This document shows positions 20,600 to 32,832 of a stretch of DNA of 64,000 nucleotides, piece by piece; the first letter of the stretch is position 1; each line of letters opens with the position of its first letter. This stretch comes from Thalassia testudinum (taxonomy: Eukaryota > Streptophyta > Magnoliopsida > Alismatales > Hydrocharitaceae), in NCBI GenBank assembly GCA_037157565.1, contig JAZHRO010000073.1, positions 19,288,501 to 19,352,500 of the forward strand. The letters are read 5' to 3'. Below the pieces are notes generated by a model. It was not told the DNA's origin. It saw nothing but the letters and a program-made list of their open reading frames with translations, and made no database searches. The position numbers and the translations under genes are program-made.

Positions 20600-22369
20600 C
20601 CTGGGTTTGCCTTCCACTCCTCAAAGTAATGAAGTTGGTAGATGCATATGGGTTTGGGTCTTGGGGAGGGTTAGGAAAGATCGAAGGGACTTGATTAGCC
20701 AGAAACCCTGGATTTGATGAAGAAGCAGAAGAGGAAGGACCCTACTCAACCACTTGAGCATGTGCGTGTGGGTCCCTCTAATTCCCATACCCTTGGGCTT
20801 GATCGCCTGGATTCTGTATGTTGCGCAGGTTGGGTACGGGTTGAGATGGCAAAGATCCAGGCTGACGGGTGTTAGCAATGAGCACGGTTTGTAAGTTGTC
20901 CAGTGAAGTTTTCATTTGTTGCATGAGCTGGGGCATAGATCCTTGCATCTCTACCATTTGACGGTTCAAATAAGCCTACCTTACGGGTTGATGAGCATTC
21001 CAAGCTGGCTGATTGACCTAATTCGAGGGCAGCTGAGTATAAACATGACCCTAACCCATTAGTCTTTGTGGAGCATAGTTGTTGGGTCGAAATTAGGTCT
21101 GCTGCCCTGGATTTTTCTAGGAGAAGTTAGGGTGGTTCCTCCAACCCAGATTATAAGCATTGGAATATGGGTTGGACCTAACATTCTCCTGTACAGCATA
21201 GACATCCTCATAGGGCGAGGATGGAGAGAAAGAAAGGGAGGGATCAGAGAAACTGGGATCAAATGCCCCAGTTCGGAACCCGTGGGGTTCCGAGCAATGC
21301 TGGCTCATGGGTTGAGCCGCATCCAGTTGATCCACGAACTCTCGTCCAGAAGGAGCTCGCGAACAATGGAATCCCGAATTCTGGGATTGAGTGGATCGAG
21401 AATTGTTTGCAGAGTTTCCCGCCATCCACTCCTCCATCCTTTTGGTAACTAGGTCCACCTTATCTAATTTATTACAAATTAGCTCCATATCGAATGAATG
21501 AGAGTCATGGACCTCATTAACATTCGATCTGGGTTGTTGGGACCGGTTAAATGTATCCATGGAGACATGATTGATTGAATTTTCACTCATTTCCTCAAAC
21601 AAATCATGCGCACTATCTATACTTTGTTAGGGAAATTGCCTCTGCAAGAAGCAACCACGTGATTTCTAAGTTTGGTTGTCAACCTGTGGTAAAAGATCTG
21701 CACGAGTTGCCATTTGAACACCTCGTGGTGTGAGCACTTCCGCAATAAGTCCTGGAATCGCTCCCAGGCAACATGAAACTGCTCCCCTGGCTGCTTGGCG
21801 AAAGTAGTAATCGCCCACCTCAGTGCATTGGTACGCCCAACTAGAAAGAATTTCTTTAAGAAAGCTGATTTAAGATCCTTCCAAGTTGCTATCAGCCTTC
21901 CTATGGTCCTGTACCAATGAGCAGCCTTATCCCCAAGAGAGTGAGGAAAGGGCCTCATGATCATTTGCTCTCCGTTCATGTTTCGTACTTTGGTGGTCTG
22001 GACCAAAGTGGTCAAGTCCTCCAAATGCTGAAACGGGTCTTCAGAGCCAAGCCCAGGAAAATGTTTGATCAGGCTTAACACCTGGGGCTTAATTTCTACG
22101 TCTCTGGCAGGAATCTAGACACCGAGATGTTTCCTGTTATTTGAAGGATCATAAAAATCCATCAAGGGATGAGTGCCCTACATTTTCTGGAACCATTCTT
22201 TCATTCTTTGCATTTGTTCTAGCTGCCTTTGAAACATCTCTTGTTGATTCTGAGGCAGAGGAGGTTGTTGATTGGCCATGGGATCAATTTGGCCAAAATT
22301 CAATCTACGCCTCCTAGAATGATCCAATGGTCCTTCCAATCTGAGATTCAATGACCTCCTTCCAAGCAT
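20600..22369 (-). pseudogene. El-4 gag, broken into several frames
   Basis: Minus order: MANQQPPLPQNQQEMFQRQL (about 22280), an IKPQVLSLIKHFPGLGSEDPFQHL block and AAHWYRTIGRLIATWKDLKSAF (22081-21617) typical of the retrotransposon gag capsid domain, then VAWERFQDLLRKCSHHEV. A Q/S/N-rich segment follows (21602-21117), then a QMVEMQGSMPQLMQQMKTSL coiled segment (20969-20778) and a LRSGRQTQ-like end. No CCHC zinc knuckle is visible, as is usual for Athila gag. At least three stops or frameshifts separate the parts. The same start block occurs in the El-2 remnant at 45290. Confidence 0.85.
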
Positions 22370-23590
22370 AAACTAGGAAGAGGTAGGAAGGACTGGGGAT
22401 AAGAACCCTGCAGCATAACAAAATAAGCCTGTCCTTAAGTTGGGTAGCCTAAGGATCTACAGACTCTCAGAATTCGCCTTAAGATTATAGACGATTTACT
22501 CTACTTGTATCCAGTCAATCCAACCAATTAAAAGGAAGAGCTGGGGAGAAGGTTCTTCCTTCGGCTTGCGCCTCCGATTCCTAGTGTACCACCCAACCGT
22601 GGTTGTTTGACGCTACTCCCCTAGCTAGACATCAGATTGACTAGTACAAGTAGGTTAATCATGAACAATCTCAATCTGAGCCCTGAAGAGCGAATCAGTC
22701 CTTAAGGCCAACGTCTAATCAATTTTAACTTAGGCTTAGAATTGTAATGCTTATGGAATGTGGTGGGTCCTTAAAATGGATTGTGCCCTTAATGATTGAT
22801 TGAATATGTGTGAGTGCATGCACAATCAGGGTTTTCAAGAAAGATTATTTGGATGAGTGGATTTTAAAGTTCAAATCTTGTTTAAGTAGCTTTTAGGGTT
22901 TAGAATTAGGTAAATTCAATCAAGTTCAAGAGGAAAATCAGATTTTCAAAACACGGGTGAAGATATTTTCCTTTTGAAATCAAAAGTAAAATGAAGTGCC
23001 TGGTATTGACCTAACTTGTAAACCCTAAGGGAAAGCTACTTGATGAGTTGATTTTAGATGGAGTGGTGCAGCCCAAACAACTCAAACAATTGGCCTTAAT
23101 GCACCACTGAGTTAGGCATACAAGTGGTTACCTAATCTGATTTCTACTCAATTATGTGTTTGGGTGTGTGTGCTGGTTCCAAAGGTTGGAATCTCGGTTG
23201 AGTAGATAAAAATCAAGTTAGGTTATGTGCCTCAAGTGTGGGTGTATGTAGTGTGTATGTTAATTTGTCCCACAAGAAGTATCTTTTTGTTTGTTTATTT
23301 TTTTTACGAGGATGAGATGAGTGGGGGTGGAAATCAAAGCATCCAAACTAATCCTAGGGTTTATGCGAACACCTAGGTTAATTAGGGTTTGAATTAGGGT
23401 TGTTGAATGAAATCTATAGAGGGGGGAAGAATAGGGAGCACTTACAGTTGTCTTCAATTGCACTTTACTCCTTTCTACCGCTTGAAAATTTCCTATTGAG
23501 GTAGCTGCAAAATAATAGAAGAGAAATAAACGCAAGTTAGAAAACAATTAAGTGTGTGAAATGCAGAAAGAAAATCGAGATTTGTTGCCT
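22370..23590 (-). other. El-4 5' leader
   Basis: Untranslated sequence lies between the PBS (23591) and gag. It has no frame with recognised motifs. The 95-codon minus frame 23260-23547 is not similar to anything I know. The length of about 1.2 kb is usual for Athila elements. Confidence 0.6.
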
Positions 23591-23607
23591 CCCCGATAAC
23601 AACACCA
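23591..23607 (-). other. El-4 primer-binding site (tRNA-Asp type, decayed)
   Basis: On minus it reads tggtgttgttatcgggg, three bases inside the LTR end. Against the tRNA-Asp-complementary site of Athila elements (TGGCGCCGTTGCCGGGG) it has five differences, all C-to-T or G-to-A. Confidence 0.75.
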
Positions 23608-23610
23608 AAA

Positions 23611-23749
23611 TGTTGGTGCGGAAAATCATCGCAAATGGAAGTTGAGTTTTATAACCCGTCGTTGTAGTATGATTTGTGAGGAAATTTGTCAACAAATAAA
23701 TTTTACCGAAACTTAAAAAAAATTCTAGGTCTAACACAGGGAGGCTACG
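23611..23749 (-). repeat. El-4 5' LTR, 3'-terminal fragment
   Basis: This matches 16402-16530 (starting tgttggtg.ggaaaatc, then 'cgttgtagtatgattt', then 'caggaggctacg'). It is cut at 23749 by the El-5 LTR start; the rest of this LTR lies at 37910-38873. Confidence 0.88.
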
Positions 23750-24501
23750 TGATAAACACCAATTTATCATTATTCTTATGCATTAAAACAAACCTAGCTT
23801 TTAGAATTTTACTCCACAAACAGGTTTTTGGGCTACATTTAGGTATTAATTAGAATAGGCATGCATTGTACTTTTTATTATCTTTTTAATGTGTTTCTGT
23901 GAGTGTTAGGGATATACAGATTGCCAGATCCCTAGAACCCTAGCACTCAGGAAGGCAACTGGTGAAGGAGAAGCCCAAACCAGCTGGAACTCAGCCAGAT
24001 CCAGCTCACCATAGCTGGATTTCAGCTCACTTAAACTAGGGTTAACTCATCCTAGCTCCATTCAGCTCATCTCAACTGAATGACTGCTCAAGAGAGCTCA
24101 TCTTAGCTCACCCTAGCTCAGGTCAGCTCAGATCCAACTCAACTTAGCTGAATCTAGCTCATCTTAGCTCCCATTAGTTCACAGGGAGCTCTGGCTAGTT
24201 CAGCCGAGTTGACTGGAGTTCACCTCAGCTCAGGACCAGCTTAATCTAGCTCCACTCAACTTCAGCCAGCTGAAGATGACTTCATTTCAGCTCAGGAAGC
24301 TCAAGTTCAACTCCCGGGGACTTAGCTTAGCTCAACTCAGTTGAGCTAAGCTACCTTAGCTGCCTTAACCAGCTTGATCCTTCCCGGGAGCACCAGACCC
24401 AACTCACCTCAGCTCCTCATGGTAGAAGCTAGCTTACTTTAGCTTGGCTTAGCAGCTAGCAAAGAACTAGCAAGCTAAGCCAGCTAGAGAGAAAAGTCAA
24501 C
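23750..24501 (+). repeat. El-5 5' LTR, first part, with AGCT word array
   Basis: It starts with the inverted repeat tgataaa/tttatca (23750-23769). From 23989 to 24486 I count 33 AGCT tetramers, mostly as agctca, tagct or cagct. The right limit with El-6 is uncertain by about 80 bp because of a short duplication of 'agagagaa...gtca.cttaggttaactca' (24486 and 24552). Confidence 0.7.
23989..24486. repeat. AGCT-rich word array in El-5 LTR
   Basis: Thirty-three AGCT sites lie in about 500 bp, roughly 15 times the rate expected for a random tetramer. They have irregular spacing and changing flanks, so this is not a simple tandem repeat. More copies lie in the second LTR part (31395-31530, for example tagcttagcttagcttagct). 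The function is unknown. Confidence 0.7.
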
Positions 24502-25469
24502 TTAGGTTAACTCAACTCAGTTAATTAAGTTATTTTTACTTAATTAAGAGTAGAGAGAAGTCACTTAGGTTAACTCAAAGTTGTGTCGATTAGTAGTATA
24601 GGGTCGAATTAACCTAACATTTTAGAAATTTTTATTGGTTGAGTACAGGTCGTTCACTGGGAGGTATAATTCATTTTAAATTCACTAGTTATCTTTATTT
24701 TTCTTTTTAAGTATAGGAGGTATATTAAGTTAATTTTAAGAACATGAATTTTGCTAAAAATTGATTAGAATGTAATAACAAGCAAAATCCCATAAGAGAA
24801 CATATTTACTCAAATGATTTACTTTATTAGCAAGTAAACATGTTAATTTCCAATTTATTTTAAAGAAATTAAGGCAATATAAAGTTCTTCTATTAAAACA
24901 TGCCTTATTACAACATTTAAAAAGAAATTTAAAATAATGCAAGAAAAAATAAATTCTTTTCTTTATTTCTTCAGCCTCTATCTCTCTCTTCTTCTTTCTT
25001 TCTCTTTTTCTTTTATGTATCATTTATTTTTTTACTCTCTCTCTGGAGCTCTCTTTCTTTCTTCTCTTCTTCTACTCCTGCCTACTTCTTCCCTTAGTTT
25101 TTCCTTAAGCCTCCTCCTTAGTATTCATAGTGCCTGTTAATCTTCAACCTTTATGCCTTATCTTCTTCAACACTCTATCTCTTCAGCATTTAGCCATCAG
25201 CTCCTTCATTCTCTTTTCTTTAGCTGAACCGGGTTTATTTCTTCTTTAACCAAAAATTATTTTTTTATTTGCAGCGAGGTCCTTTCGAGGATACACAGCA
25301 CCCTGAGATCAAGGTGGGACCAGACCCTACTCGGTCCTCGCCTGATTTCAATTATGGTTCAATTTCAGTTCATTTCTTGTTCACAGATTCGAGCCAATCC
25401 GGCTCAACTGCCTCCTAGGCCTCGCCCTCCCAGGGCCACATTTGCACACGCCCACTTGGGCGCACACTC

Positions 25470-25501
25470 GCAGGCACACACACCCGCACACACACACACA
25501 T
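25470..25501. repeat. (AC)n-rich microsatellite in El-6
   Basis: Cacacaca runs with interruptions, within the conserved block that is also CA/TG-rich in El-3b (10970-11041). The short plus frame across it is low complexity. Confidence 0.8.
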
Positions 25502-25975
25502 GCTTGTAAAGGTCAGATGTTCAGATTAGGTCGAGCGCTTGACGACTGGCATGGCTATAACACAAAAACGTTTTATATTAAGGCGTATCTACCGATGTGG
25601 GACTATGTTTCCCCCCTTCAGAGCAAACTTCAAGTGACAATTTTTCCTAGCTCAGAGCTTCGTTCCAAGTGATTCAAAGCTTGTTGGAAAGCTCTAAGGT
25701 AGATCTACAAGGTTGCAGGGTCAATTTTAAGATAAGAGGATGTTTTCCTCTTCAATTTGAAGAGTGAATTTAAGGGGTTCCTATGGGTTTAAACTGCTTG
25801 GAAATGATTTTAAGCTTACAGAGTCCACAAATGGACTTTCCTCTCTCAGAAAGGCTTTGAATAGATTCTAAGGTTAATTCCGCAGCTGCTGGTGTAGGTT
25901 TTGAAGCTCTTAAAGCTTCAGGAACGGTAGAGAAGCTTGAAGCTTCTTTGAAAGCTTTAGAGAACGAATTTCAGA

Positions 25976-25980
25976 CTTAA
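25976..25980. repeat. Left target-site duplication of El-7 (cttaa)
   Basis: Cttaa at 25976-25980 is repeated at 28810-28814, directly outside the TG and CA ends. Confidence 0.9.
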
Positions 25981-26009
25981 TGTTAAGACCCGTGTTATTA
26001 ATCTTTTTA

Positions 26010-26960
26010 AGACGTCCATACTTTAGGTCAGACATCTGGTAAGACGTCTGGACTGAGGGTCAGACGTCTTGTAAGATGTCTGGACTCCTTCCCAGACGTC
26101 TGAAAATCGAAATTTTCGTGTACAGGCTCGCGCTGCCCGCGTGCTGCGTGCAGACAGTACATGTCCGTTGTTTCTTCTTCTTCTCTCTCCTTCCACCCGA
26201 CGAAAACCCTAACCCCACACCTTATATAAACCCCCCTCCTCTCCCTCGTTTCACCCCACTTCCCAGCCACCTTCCTCTACCCTCCAGCGAGAGCAGCTGA
26301 GCGAGAGTGACGGAGAGAAGGAGTGGCGTGAGAAGAGAGGACGAGCAGCGTGAGGAGAGGAGAGAAGGCTTGCGAGCTTGCATGGGAGCTCACCGGTGAG
26401 CTCACGGCCTGTCGGCGCGTACGTAAGACGGAGGAGTGCATCGGGGAGATCCTCCCCAACACTGTTGCAGCCAGAGCAGCAGGTGAGCGGGCGTGGTGCG
26501 GCCACGTGCAGCGCGAGAAGGCGGAAGCAGGTTCTGGTTTTGGGATTTTCCCAGAATCAGACGTTTGGAGTAACTTCCAGACGACGGTGCGGACGTCTGG
26601 AGGTGGTGCCAGACGTTTGAGGAGGAGGCTTCGTGAAGGTACATCTCCTTGCGGATATGGCCATGCAGGCCGCTCCGCCAAGACACTATTTCTTGCCTTT
26701 TTGAGAAGATTTTGGTTGATTTCGCGTAGGAGTTGCTTCGGGAAGGCACGAGACACACCCTCCCACGCACATCAGACATCTGGGCGAGGCACCAAACGAT
26801 GCGTAGCATTTCCAGACGTCCGGAAAGGTGGTTGGACGTCTGGAACTAGGTCCAGACGATCCAGCGGAGTTCTTGGACGTCTGAGGAGTAGCGCAAGACT
26901 TGAGGTATGGCTCTGGACTCTTTTAAGACGTCTAGAAGTTGTTCCAGACGTCTGATTTGA
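26010..26960. promoter_or_regulatory. GACGTC words in El-7
   Basis: There are ten exact GACGTC sites: four at 26010-26100 just upstream of the TATA box and six at 26590-26955 downstream. They are accompanied by variants such as agacatct, agatgtct and agacgttt. The word and its agacgtctg context are the same as in the copia solo LTR El-3a. Confidence 0.65.
26223..26230 (+). promoter_or_regulatory. TATA box of El-7
   Basis: Tatataaa lies in 'accttatataaacccccc', followed by a pyrimidine-rich start region. Confidence 0.6.
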
Positions 26961-29900
26961 GTCAGAATCACTGTTTTTGACCCATTTAGGGTTCGTTTGA
27001 GGTCCGATTTCCCTAATTAAGATACCAATGTTTCCCGTATGATTTTCCCTACTTGTTAGAAGACTTTCTATACTGTTCTGAGTATTCTCTTGTGATTGAT
27101 CCTTGTGATAGGACTAGGTTTCGTTGTAGGTTCGGGGCTCGTTGAGGCACGTGAGCCTGCCGTTCAAGCCCCCATTACTCCTGGGTTTTCTGGTAGAGTA
27201 GCTTCCCCTTAATTTAATTACAACATAATTGCATGTGTGGAATGAATGATTAGAACCTAGGATATGGCATGAATTCTAGGACTAGAAATACTGGATTGTC
27301 TGTATTGAATGAATGAATTGCAGTCTTGAATGAGTAGATAGAATGATAACAATTGCATGTAAATGAATAACAGTTGCTTGTGAAATATATAGTATTTGTG
27401 TTAGTTAACTGTTGAATGTAACCTTTCTATCATACCCGTGAAATGACGTAATATGAGCTGCATATATATAATTTGGAAATGGAAAGGTGAATGTTGGAAA
27501 CATGAGCTATCTGTGAATAAACTGAATATGAAATAGAATTACAAATTGCGTCTGCATAACCTGAGAATGGAAATAGAAATGATGAAACCTGGTATGGCTT
27601 GGCCTGAGAAATATGAGCATGAACCCTACGGGGAATTAGGAGTAGAGCTCCTGGGAATAAATGGAATGGAACTGGGAATGTGAGTGGGGAAGTGAGCTGG
27701 CCCTTGAGTACGGAGTACCAAGGAGAGCGACTGTCCCCCTGTTTAGTGCAGAGCGGAGCTAGCCACCATTGGGTTGGGACCCGGGATTAGGATTGGCCAC
27801 TCTATAGCGACTTCTTGTCCCTCGCGTACACAGTACCGAGGAGAGCTACTAGTGTAGGGAGAGAGTTAGCCACCCCATGGGGCCCGGGGTTCAGCTAGCT
27901 GCCTTACACCCACTTGTTAGGCCCACTGGGCAAACCAGGGTAGTCAGGCGAGGGTACGCAGACTATGGAGGGGCGAGACCCCTGTTTGGTTCTTAGGGGC
28001 TAGACCCCTGTTACTGAGAGGGCTATGCCCTATACTGGTTTCGTGCTGTGCTTTGGGCGCACCTGCTAACGGAAACAACTAACCGCGTGCCAGTGTGGGG
28101 TAGCTACCTGTGCGTTTATCTCGGGTGACATAGTCACCGTTCGTTTGTCCGTGACCTTGGGGTGGTTGACTGGGTGTAGGACCACCACGGGGGACTCTCC
28201 TGGCTAGGAGAGCACCACGTGCGACTTCTACTCTTCGGAAAAGACTACAATCAAGATCGTTCCCATGTGGAACATTCGAGATCAAGAGACCTGATAATTA
28301 AACCAAGTGGTGAAAGAAAGAATAATTAGAAATAAATTGAAAAAAAAAAAACAACAGCTACCTGTCCACCTTTACTGCATTAGTAGTTGGTTGCCACTAT
28401 ACTCAGCGTTCGCTGACGTTTTGTACTCATAACCCTTTTCAGGTCCAGGTGTTGAGCAGCCAGAGCCTACGGCTGCAGAGGGTGCTGGACCCAGTAGAGC
28501 CCAGTAGTTGTAGCTCTTTTTGTACTCGTTGTAATAGTGAGTAGCTTCTTGTATCTTTATATTCTGTACTCTTTCGTTCTGCATATTATATTCTTGTACC
28601 AGTTTACCTTTCTACTGTTGTGGTGGTGTGTACTGTAGTAATTTTACTTCTTTACTGTTGTACTTTTGTTACTGTTAGTTGCTTAGCATGGTGAATGTGG
28701 TTTACTTTACTGCTTTTTGGTTACTTTCTCGTTGTATGACTGGGTCTTGGGATCAGTCGAGTCAGTCTGGTCTCGTGTCCTGTAGGGATTCGGGAACCTG
28801 GTCGTAACACTTAAAAATGTGCAACAAACACTTAAGAACAAATCAAATCGATTAAAACAGATTCTAAGGGTTTCAACAAATTGATCTAGGTAGGATTTTA
28901 GATCAAATCTCATTCGAACAACCACTGTCGTCAGTTTGGGTTCAAAAATAACCCAAACTGAACAAAAATCAAATCATATCAATTAATCCATTAGAGCTCA
29001 CTCAAATCTCTTTTAAATCATTCACAATCTTCCCAGAAATAGTTTGAATCCATCAATTCATCAGATTGAATCTAGAATCCAAGGTTCAGACTCAAGTTTG
29101 ACTGTAAAGCCTCGAATTTTGACTTTCTAAGTTTAACCTTTTCAGGTGAAATTAAAGCCTAAATTAGAATCCTTTCTTCCTCAGGAACTCATTCAACTCT
29201 TTAACAGGTGGTTTAACCCTAAAAATTAGGGTTCCAGGTTTGTCGCCTGATTTCCTAATGTGGTTTGTTTGACAGAGAAAAGTAAAGGTTGTTACAATGG
29301 TTAACTGATAGGAATGAACTCAGGGTATGACACTGAAGCTTCCAGATCTCTTTATTGCAACTGAAACCTAACTGTCAATCTACAACTCCAGATACGTAAT
29401 CCTCAAATAAACAAGCTCAAAGCAATCAGGGATCATCAAATCATTGATCTGGAGCTTCTCACTAAGCTTAATAGGCTGAAGCTCAATTTTGACTTGCCGG
29501 AGCTTGTCAAAGCTCTGGTGAGTCTAGAAAAAGGCAAAACCATGCACAGAGTGAGAATTTGTGCCATTTTCAATCTGAGAAGGTTCCTGAGGTTGCAAGG
29601 AACCTCAGGGACTCAATTAATTCTTCATTTTCTCATTAGGATTAAGATTTAACAGTAAATCCATTTCTTTAAGAATCTGAGTTGGATTAGGCTCAGGACT
29701 TGTTTTGCCACTCAATTGAGTGGTTGAGACAAGTCAACAGATATCTGCAATACTAAATATATAATTAATTTAAGATTTTAACTACTCCTGAGCCGCCATT
29801 GACAGCGAGCTCAGGAGCTTAAATAGAATTAGGCATTTACATTATATGTGGTATTTACTCTAATTATAATGATGATTAGGATCCTTAGGTGATGGATAGG

Positions 29901-31289
29901 TGATGGAGGATCCAATGGAGGTGAAGATTAAGTCAACTACTGCTACCATGGACAGTAGGAGTAATTGGTGGAGGTGGAAGTGAATTAGGCGATTAAGTGA
30001 TCAATTAAGTAATTAATGACTATAGAAATGATCATGGAAGATGGAAGAAGGTGGACAGCGACTTAAAAAGACAAAATTAAGGCTCTGGCAAGCTCAAGGA
30101 ACTCACCAGAGTTAGAGAAGATGAACATTTGAAATCTAAAATTACAACTAACTACTTACCTAACTAACTACCTACCTAAACTACCCTACTCCTACTCCTA
30201 CTCCTAATCTACCATTACTTGGACGAAGGGGTCAATAGGGTTCCACCAAAGGTTCATAGCGGATGACGAAATCAGAGGGTGTAAGAGGAAGATCTCCGGT
30301 GGGCGGATTTGGATGGAGCAGAGGATTCCTTGGTCGTTGCCTGTGTCTAGAGACGCGACTGACCTTGGTAGATCTCCTCAGCTAATCAAGATGGATGGAG
30401 GAAGTCAGAGAGTGGTATGGAAGGTCACCGGAGTTACGGAGAGGATAGCCTATCGAAGTCGGCTGCAATGTTAGAAGAGGGAAGGGAGCCAACTTGAGAG
30501 AAATCGGAGGGGTAAGGGGGTATTTATAGTGGTTGGCGACGAAGAGAGTGGCGAGGTTTGGACGAAGAAGCTTGAGGAGCTTAACCTCCGGCATCGTCTC
30601 CGACGACGATTAGGTTAACTCCCACCAGAAATTAGGATTTCCGATTAATCTAGACCGGTGGATGAAGATGGAGTGGTGAGTGCAAGCTCCAAGAGCTTGG
30701 AGAAAGAAGGATGATGTTGGTAGGGCGGTGATCACGCGGTGGAGGCACTCTCCGTTGTCAGCCGTCCAAACAGATGAAGAAGAAGAAGATGAAAAGGGAC
30801 CTAAATGTAATGAAACTTAAGGACCTATGTGAAAATTAAGGACCCGATTGTAATGAGTTTTAAGGACAAAAATGTAAACTCAAGTTTTGAAGGTTTATTT
30901 TAACTTAGATCTTTTTCAACTTTTTATATATGTTAGTAAATAAGGTAATAACTATGTTTTCACCTTGAATTTACATTTTTGACCTTTTTAGGTTAATTTA
31001 TTAGATTAAGTAAAATTACTTAAGTTATTATATACTTAGGTACACATTATGTTTAAGTTGCTTAACTTATTAATTAAGGGAATGATTAATAAGATTTTGA
31101 GTCCAATTATTAATTAGATTATTAATAATGTTAATTGAATGATAAAATATCATTTTTAACTTATTTTAAGGTCCTTTACTTTATATCCCTTATTTCATAA
31201 TTAACCCTTATAAATTCATAACCTTAGCTAATTAACTAGGAAGACTAGTTAATTAGGGGTAATTAGAGATCATGATGAGTCTCTCATCA

Positions 31290-32809
31290 CATGCCACCCT
31301 CTTCAGCAGTTGCCAGCTCCATTTCAGCTTCAGACTTCTTCTGTCCAGCTCCTTTCTTCAAACCCTAACTCCCATTGCCTCCTCCTCTACTCCATTACTA
31401 GCTAAGCTAGCTTAGCTTAGCTTAGCTAGGCTCCAACTCCCTTGGCATTTACCACCCTAAAACCCTACCTAACTAGCCCCACCAACTAAGCCCCACCTAA
31501 GCTCACCTAAGCTAGCTCCATCTACTCCAAGTTGGCACCACCACCTAGCCATCTCTTCACTCCATCACCACCACCAAAAGACACCTTATTTTTGGCGCCA
31601 AAACCACCTATAACCACCCCCATTTTGGCGCCAACTTTTCCCTCCAAAAATTCCCCCATCTTAACCCTACACATACCCTTTCAAGCCATCACCACCCTAC
31701 ACCTACCCTTCCTTCTAGAAACCACCTCCCTTGGTGCCAAAATGGTGGCATCCTTCCACCATGGATGTCCACCAAGGGGTGGATTGAACCTATAAATAAC
31801 CCCCCTTGCACCCTTTAAGATGGTGCCAAGTGATCTCCACCTTAGGATTCCTAACCACCATCCCAAACTCCATCCTAGCCACCCATTACCTCCACGCCAA
31901 CTACCTCTTCTCCACCACTATATATACCCACCTAATTACCCACATTTTCCCATCCTCCATTTAGTTAAATCTACCCTATACCTACCTCATATCTACAGCC
32001 AAGAAGAAGGAGTAGAGAAGAAGATTAAGGAGGCACATCACCCGTCCCTTTGGTACCTTCTTCTCCCCATTCCTTCACCTTGTGCCACGCCAAGAAGGAG
32101 GAGCATTCCACATCAAGGAGGACGGCCAGGCATTGGAGGAGAAGGGTGGTGCATGCCTACCCTTAGAGGAGATCATTGAAGGTTGTAGCTTCCACCTTGG
32201 AGGACACCATTTTCAAGGAAGGAGGAGGAGCCCATTTTCAAGCTTAGGAGCCACTAAACTTGGAGCAAGGAGCTTCCTTTCTTTACCAGATTTTGCAAGA
32301 GGATTTATGTTTTTATTTCTTTTATATTTTCCATTTCAAGTAGAAGCATTCCTCTACACGTTTTTGTAAAACACAAATTCTATCAAATCAAGTTGCCTTC
32401 TTTTCATTTTTTTTGGTTGCAATTATTTTATCTTTGTTCTAGCACTTTTTCACTCCCTCTACCTAATTACTCTAGGCCTCCATGTGCCTAGAGTGAGCTT
32501 AGGGAGAGGCTCTACTTGTCACTTTAGTAGTAGTGTAGTGAGTTAGGTGTTAGTTGTTTTTCGTCAACAATTTGTATATTGCCTTCGTTATTTCAAAACG
32601 CAAAAAAAATTGATATAGTTGAAAAGACCAAAAAGAAAGGTGATTTCTATTTCCAAGCAAGAGACCTAAATTTTGCAAACATATTGCCTCCTTGGACGAC
32701 CCTATATACTCCCCTATCTATGTTACAAATTTTAAAAGCGTATGCGATTTCACGTGTTACAATGACCTTAAAAAAACCCTAATTACAAATTATGCTAAAT
32801 TTCTCATCA
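31290..32809 (+). repeat. El-5 5' LTR, second part
   Basis: It continues the AGCT-rich composition, then becomes C-rich, with TATA-like sites (tataaata at 31791-31798 and tatatata at 31918-31925). It ends tttctcatca at 32809, five bases before the PBS, which fixes the LTR end. The frames of 87-119 codons here (31532-32179) are proline-rich readings of low-complexity DNA with no second copy to test them. Confidence 0.75.
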
Positions 32810-32814
32810 CTTTT

Positions 32815-32832
32815 TGGCGCCGTTGCTGGGGA
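32815..32832 (+). other. El-5 primer-binding site (tRNA-Asp type)
   Basis: Tggcgccgttgctgggga differs from the Athila-type tRNA-Asp-complementary site TGGCGCCGTTGCCGGGGA by one C-to-T change. It is the best preserved PBS among the gypsy elements here, in agreement with its young place in the stack. Confidence 0.9.

Larger units (their letters stand above)
25981..28809 (+). mobile_element. El-7: solo LTR, probably of a Ty3/gypsy chromovirus (2,829 bp)
   Basis: It runs from TGTTAAGACC to GTCGTAACA, with perfect cttaa duplications on both sides (25976-25980 and 28810-28814). It has no gag or pol. A TATA box at 26223-26230 gives plus orientation. Length, the tgtta...taaca ends and the 'cctacggggaattaggagtagagctcc' type of text resemble LTRs of the Del/Tekay chromoviruses; this lineage call is tentative. 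It holds ten GACGTC words. The 201-codon frame 26350-26955 lies in GC-rich LTR sequence and has no domain I recognise. El-7 is the innermost, so the youngest, member of the stack. Confidence 0.85.
24502..31289 (-). mobile_element. El-6: solo LTR of the El-3b family, minus strand, split by El-7
   Basis: Without El-7 this is about 3.95 kb, close to the 4,125 bp of El-3b, with the same landmarks in the same order and the same terminal palindrome at 31273-31289. It has no coding region. The right flank catgc (31290-31294) has no match at the left edge, so no target duplication can be shown. The left edge is placed by alignment to El-3b and is approximate. Confidence 0.75.

Noticed and set aside
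26350..26955. 201-codon plus frame in El-7
   Set aside because: It lies across GC-rich LTR DNA with GACGTC words. Overlapping open frames on both strands and no domain or second copy point to chance.
24415..31294. Target-site duplication for El-6
   Set aside because: The right flank catgc has no counterpart at any plausible left edge (cctca, tcaac), so I do not claim one.
31532..32179. Proline-rich plus frames near a TATA-like site, as a possible host gene
   Set aside because: They sit inside the El-5 LTR between El-6 and the PBS. The composition is low complexity and no start context or domain is seen.
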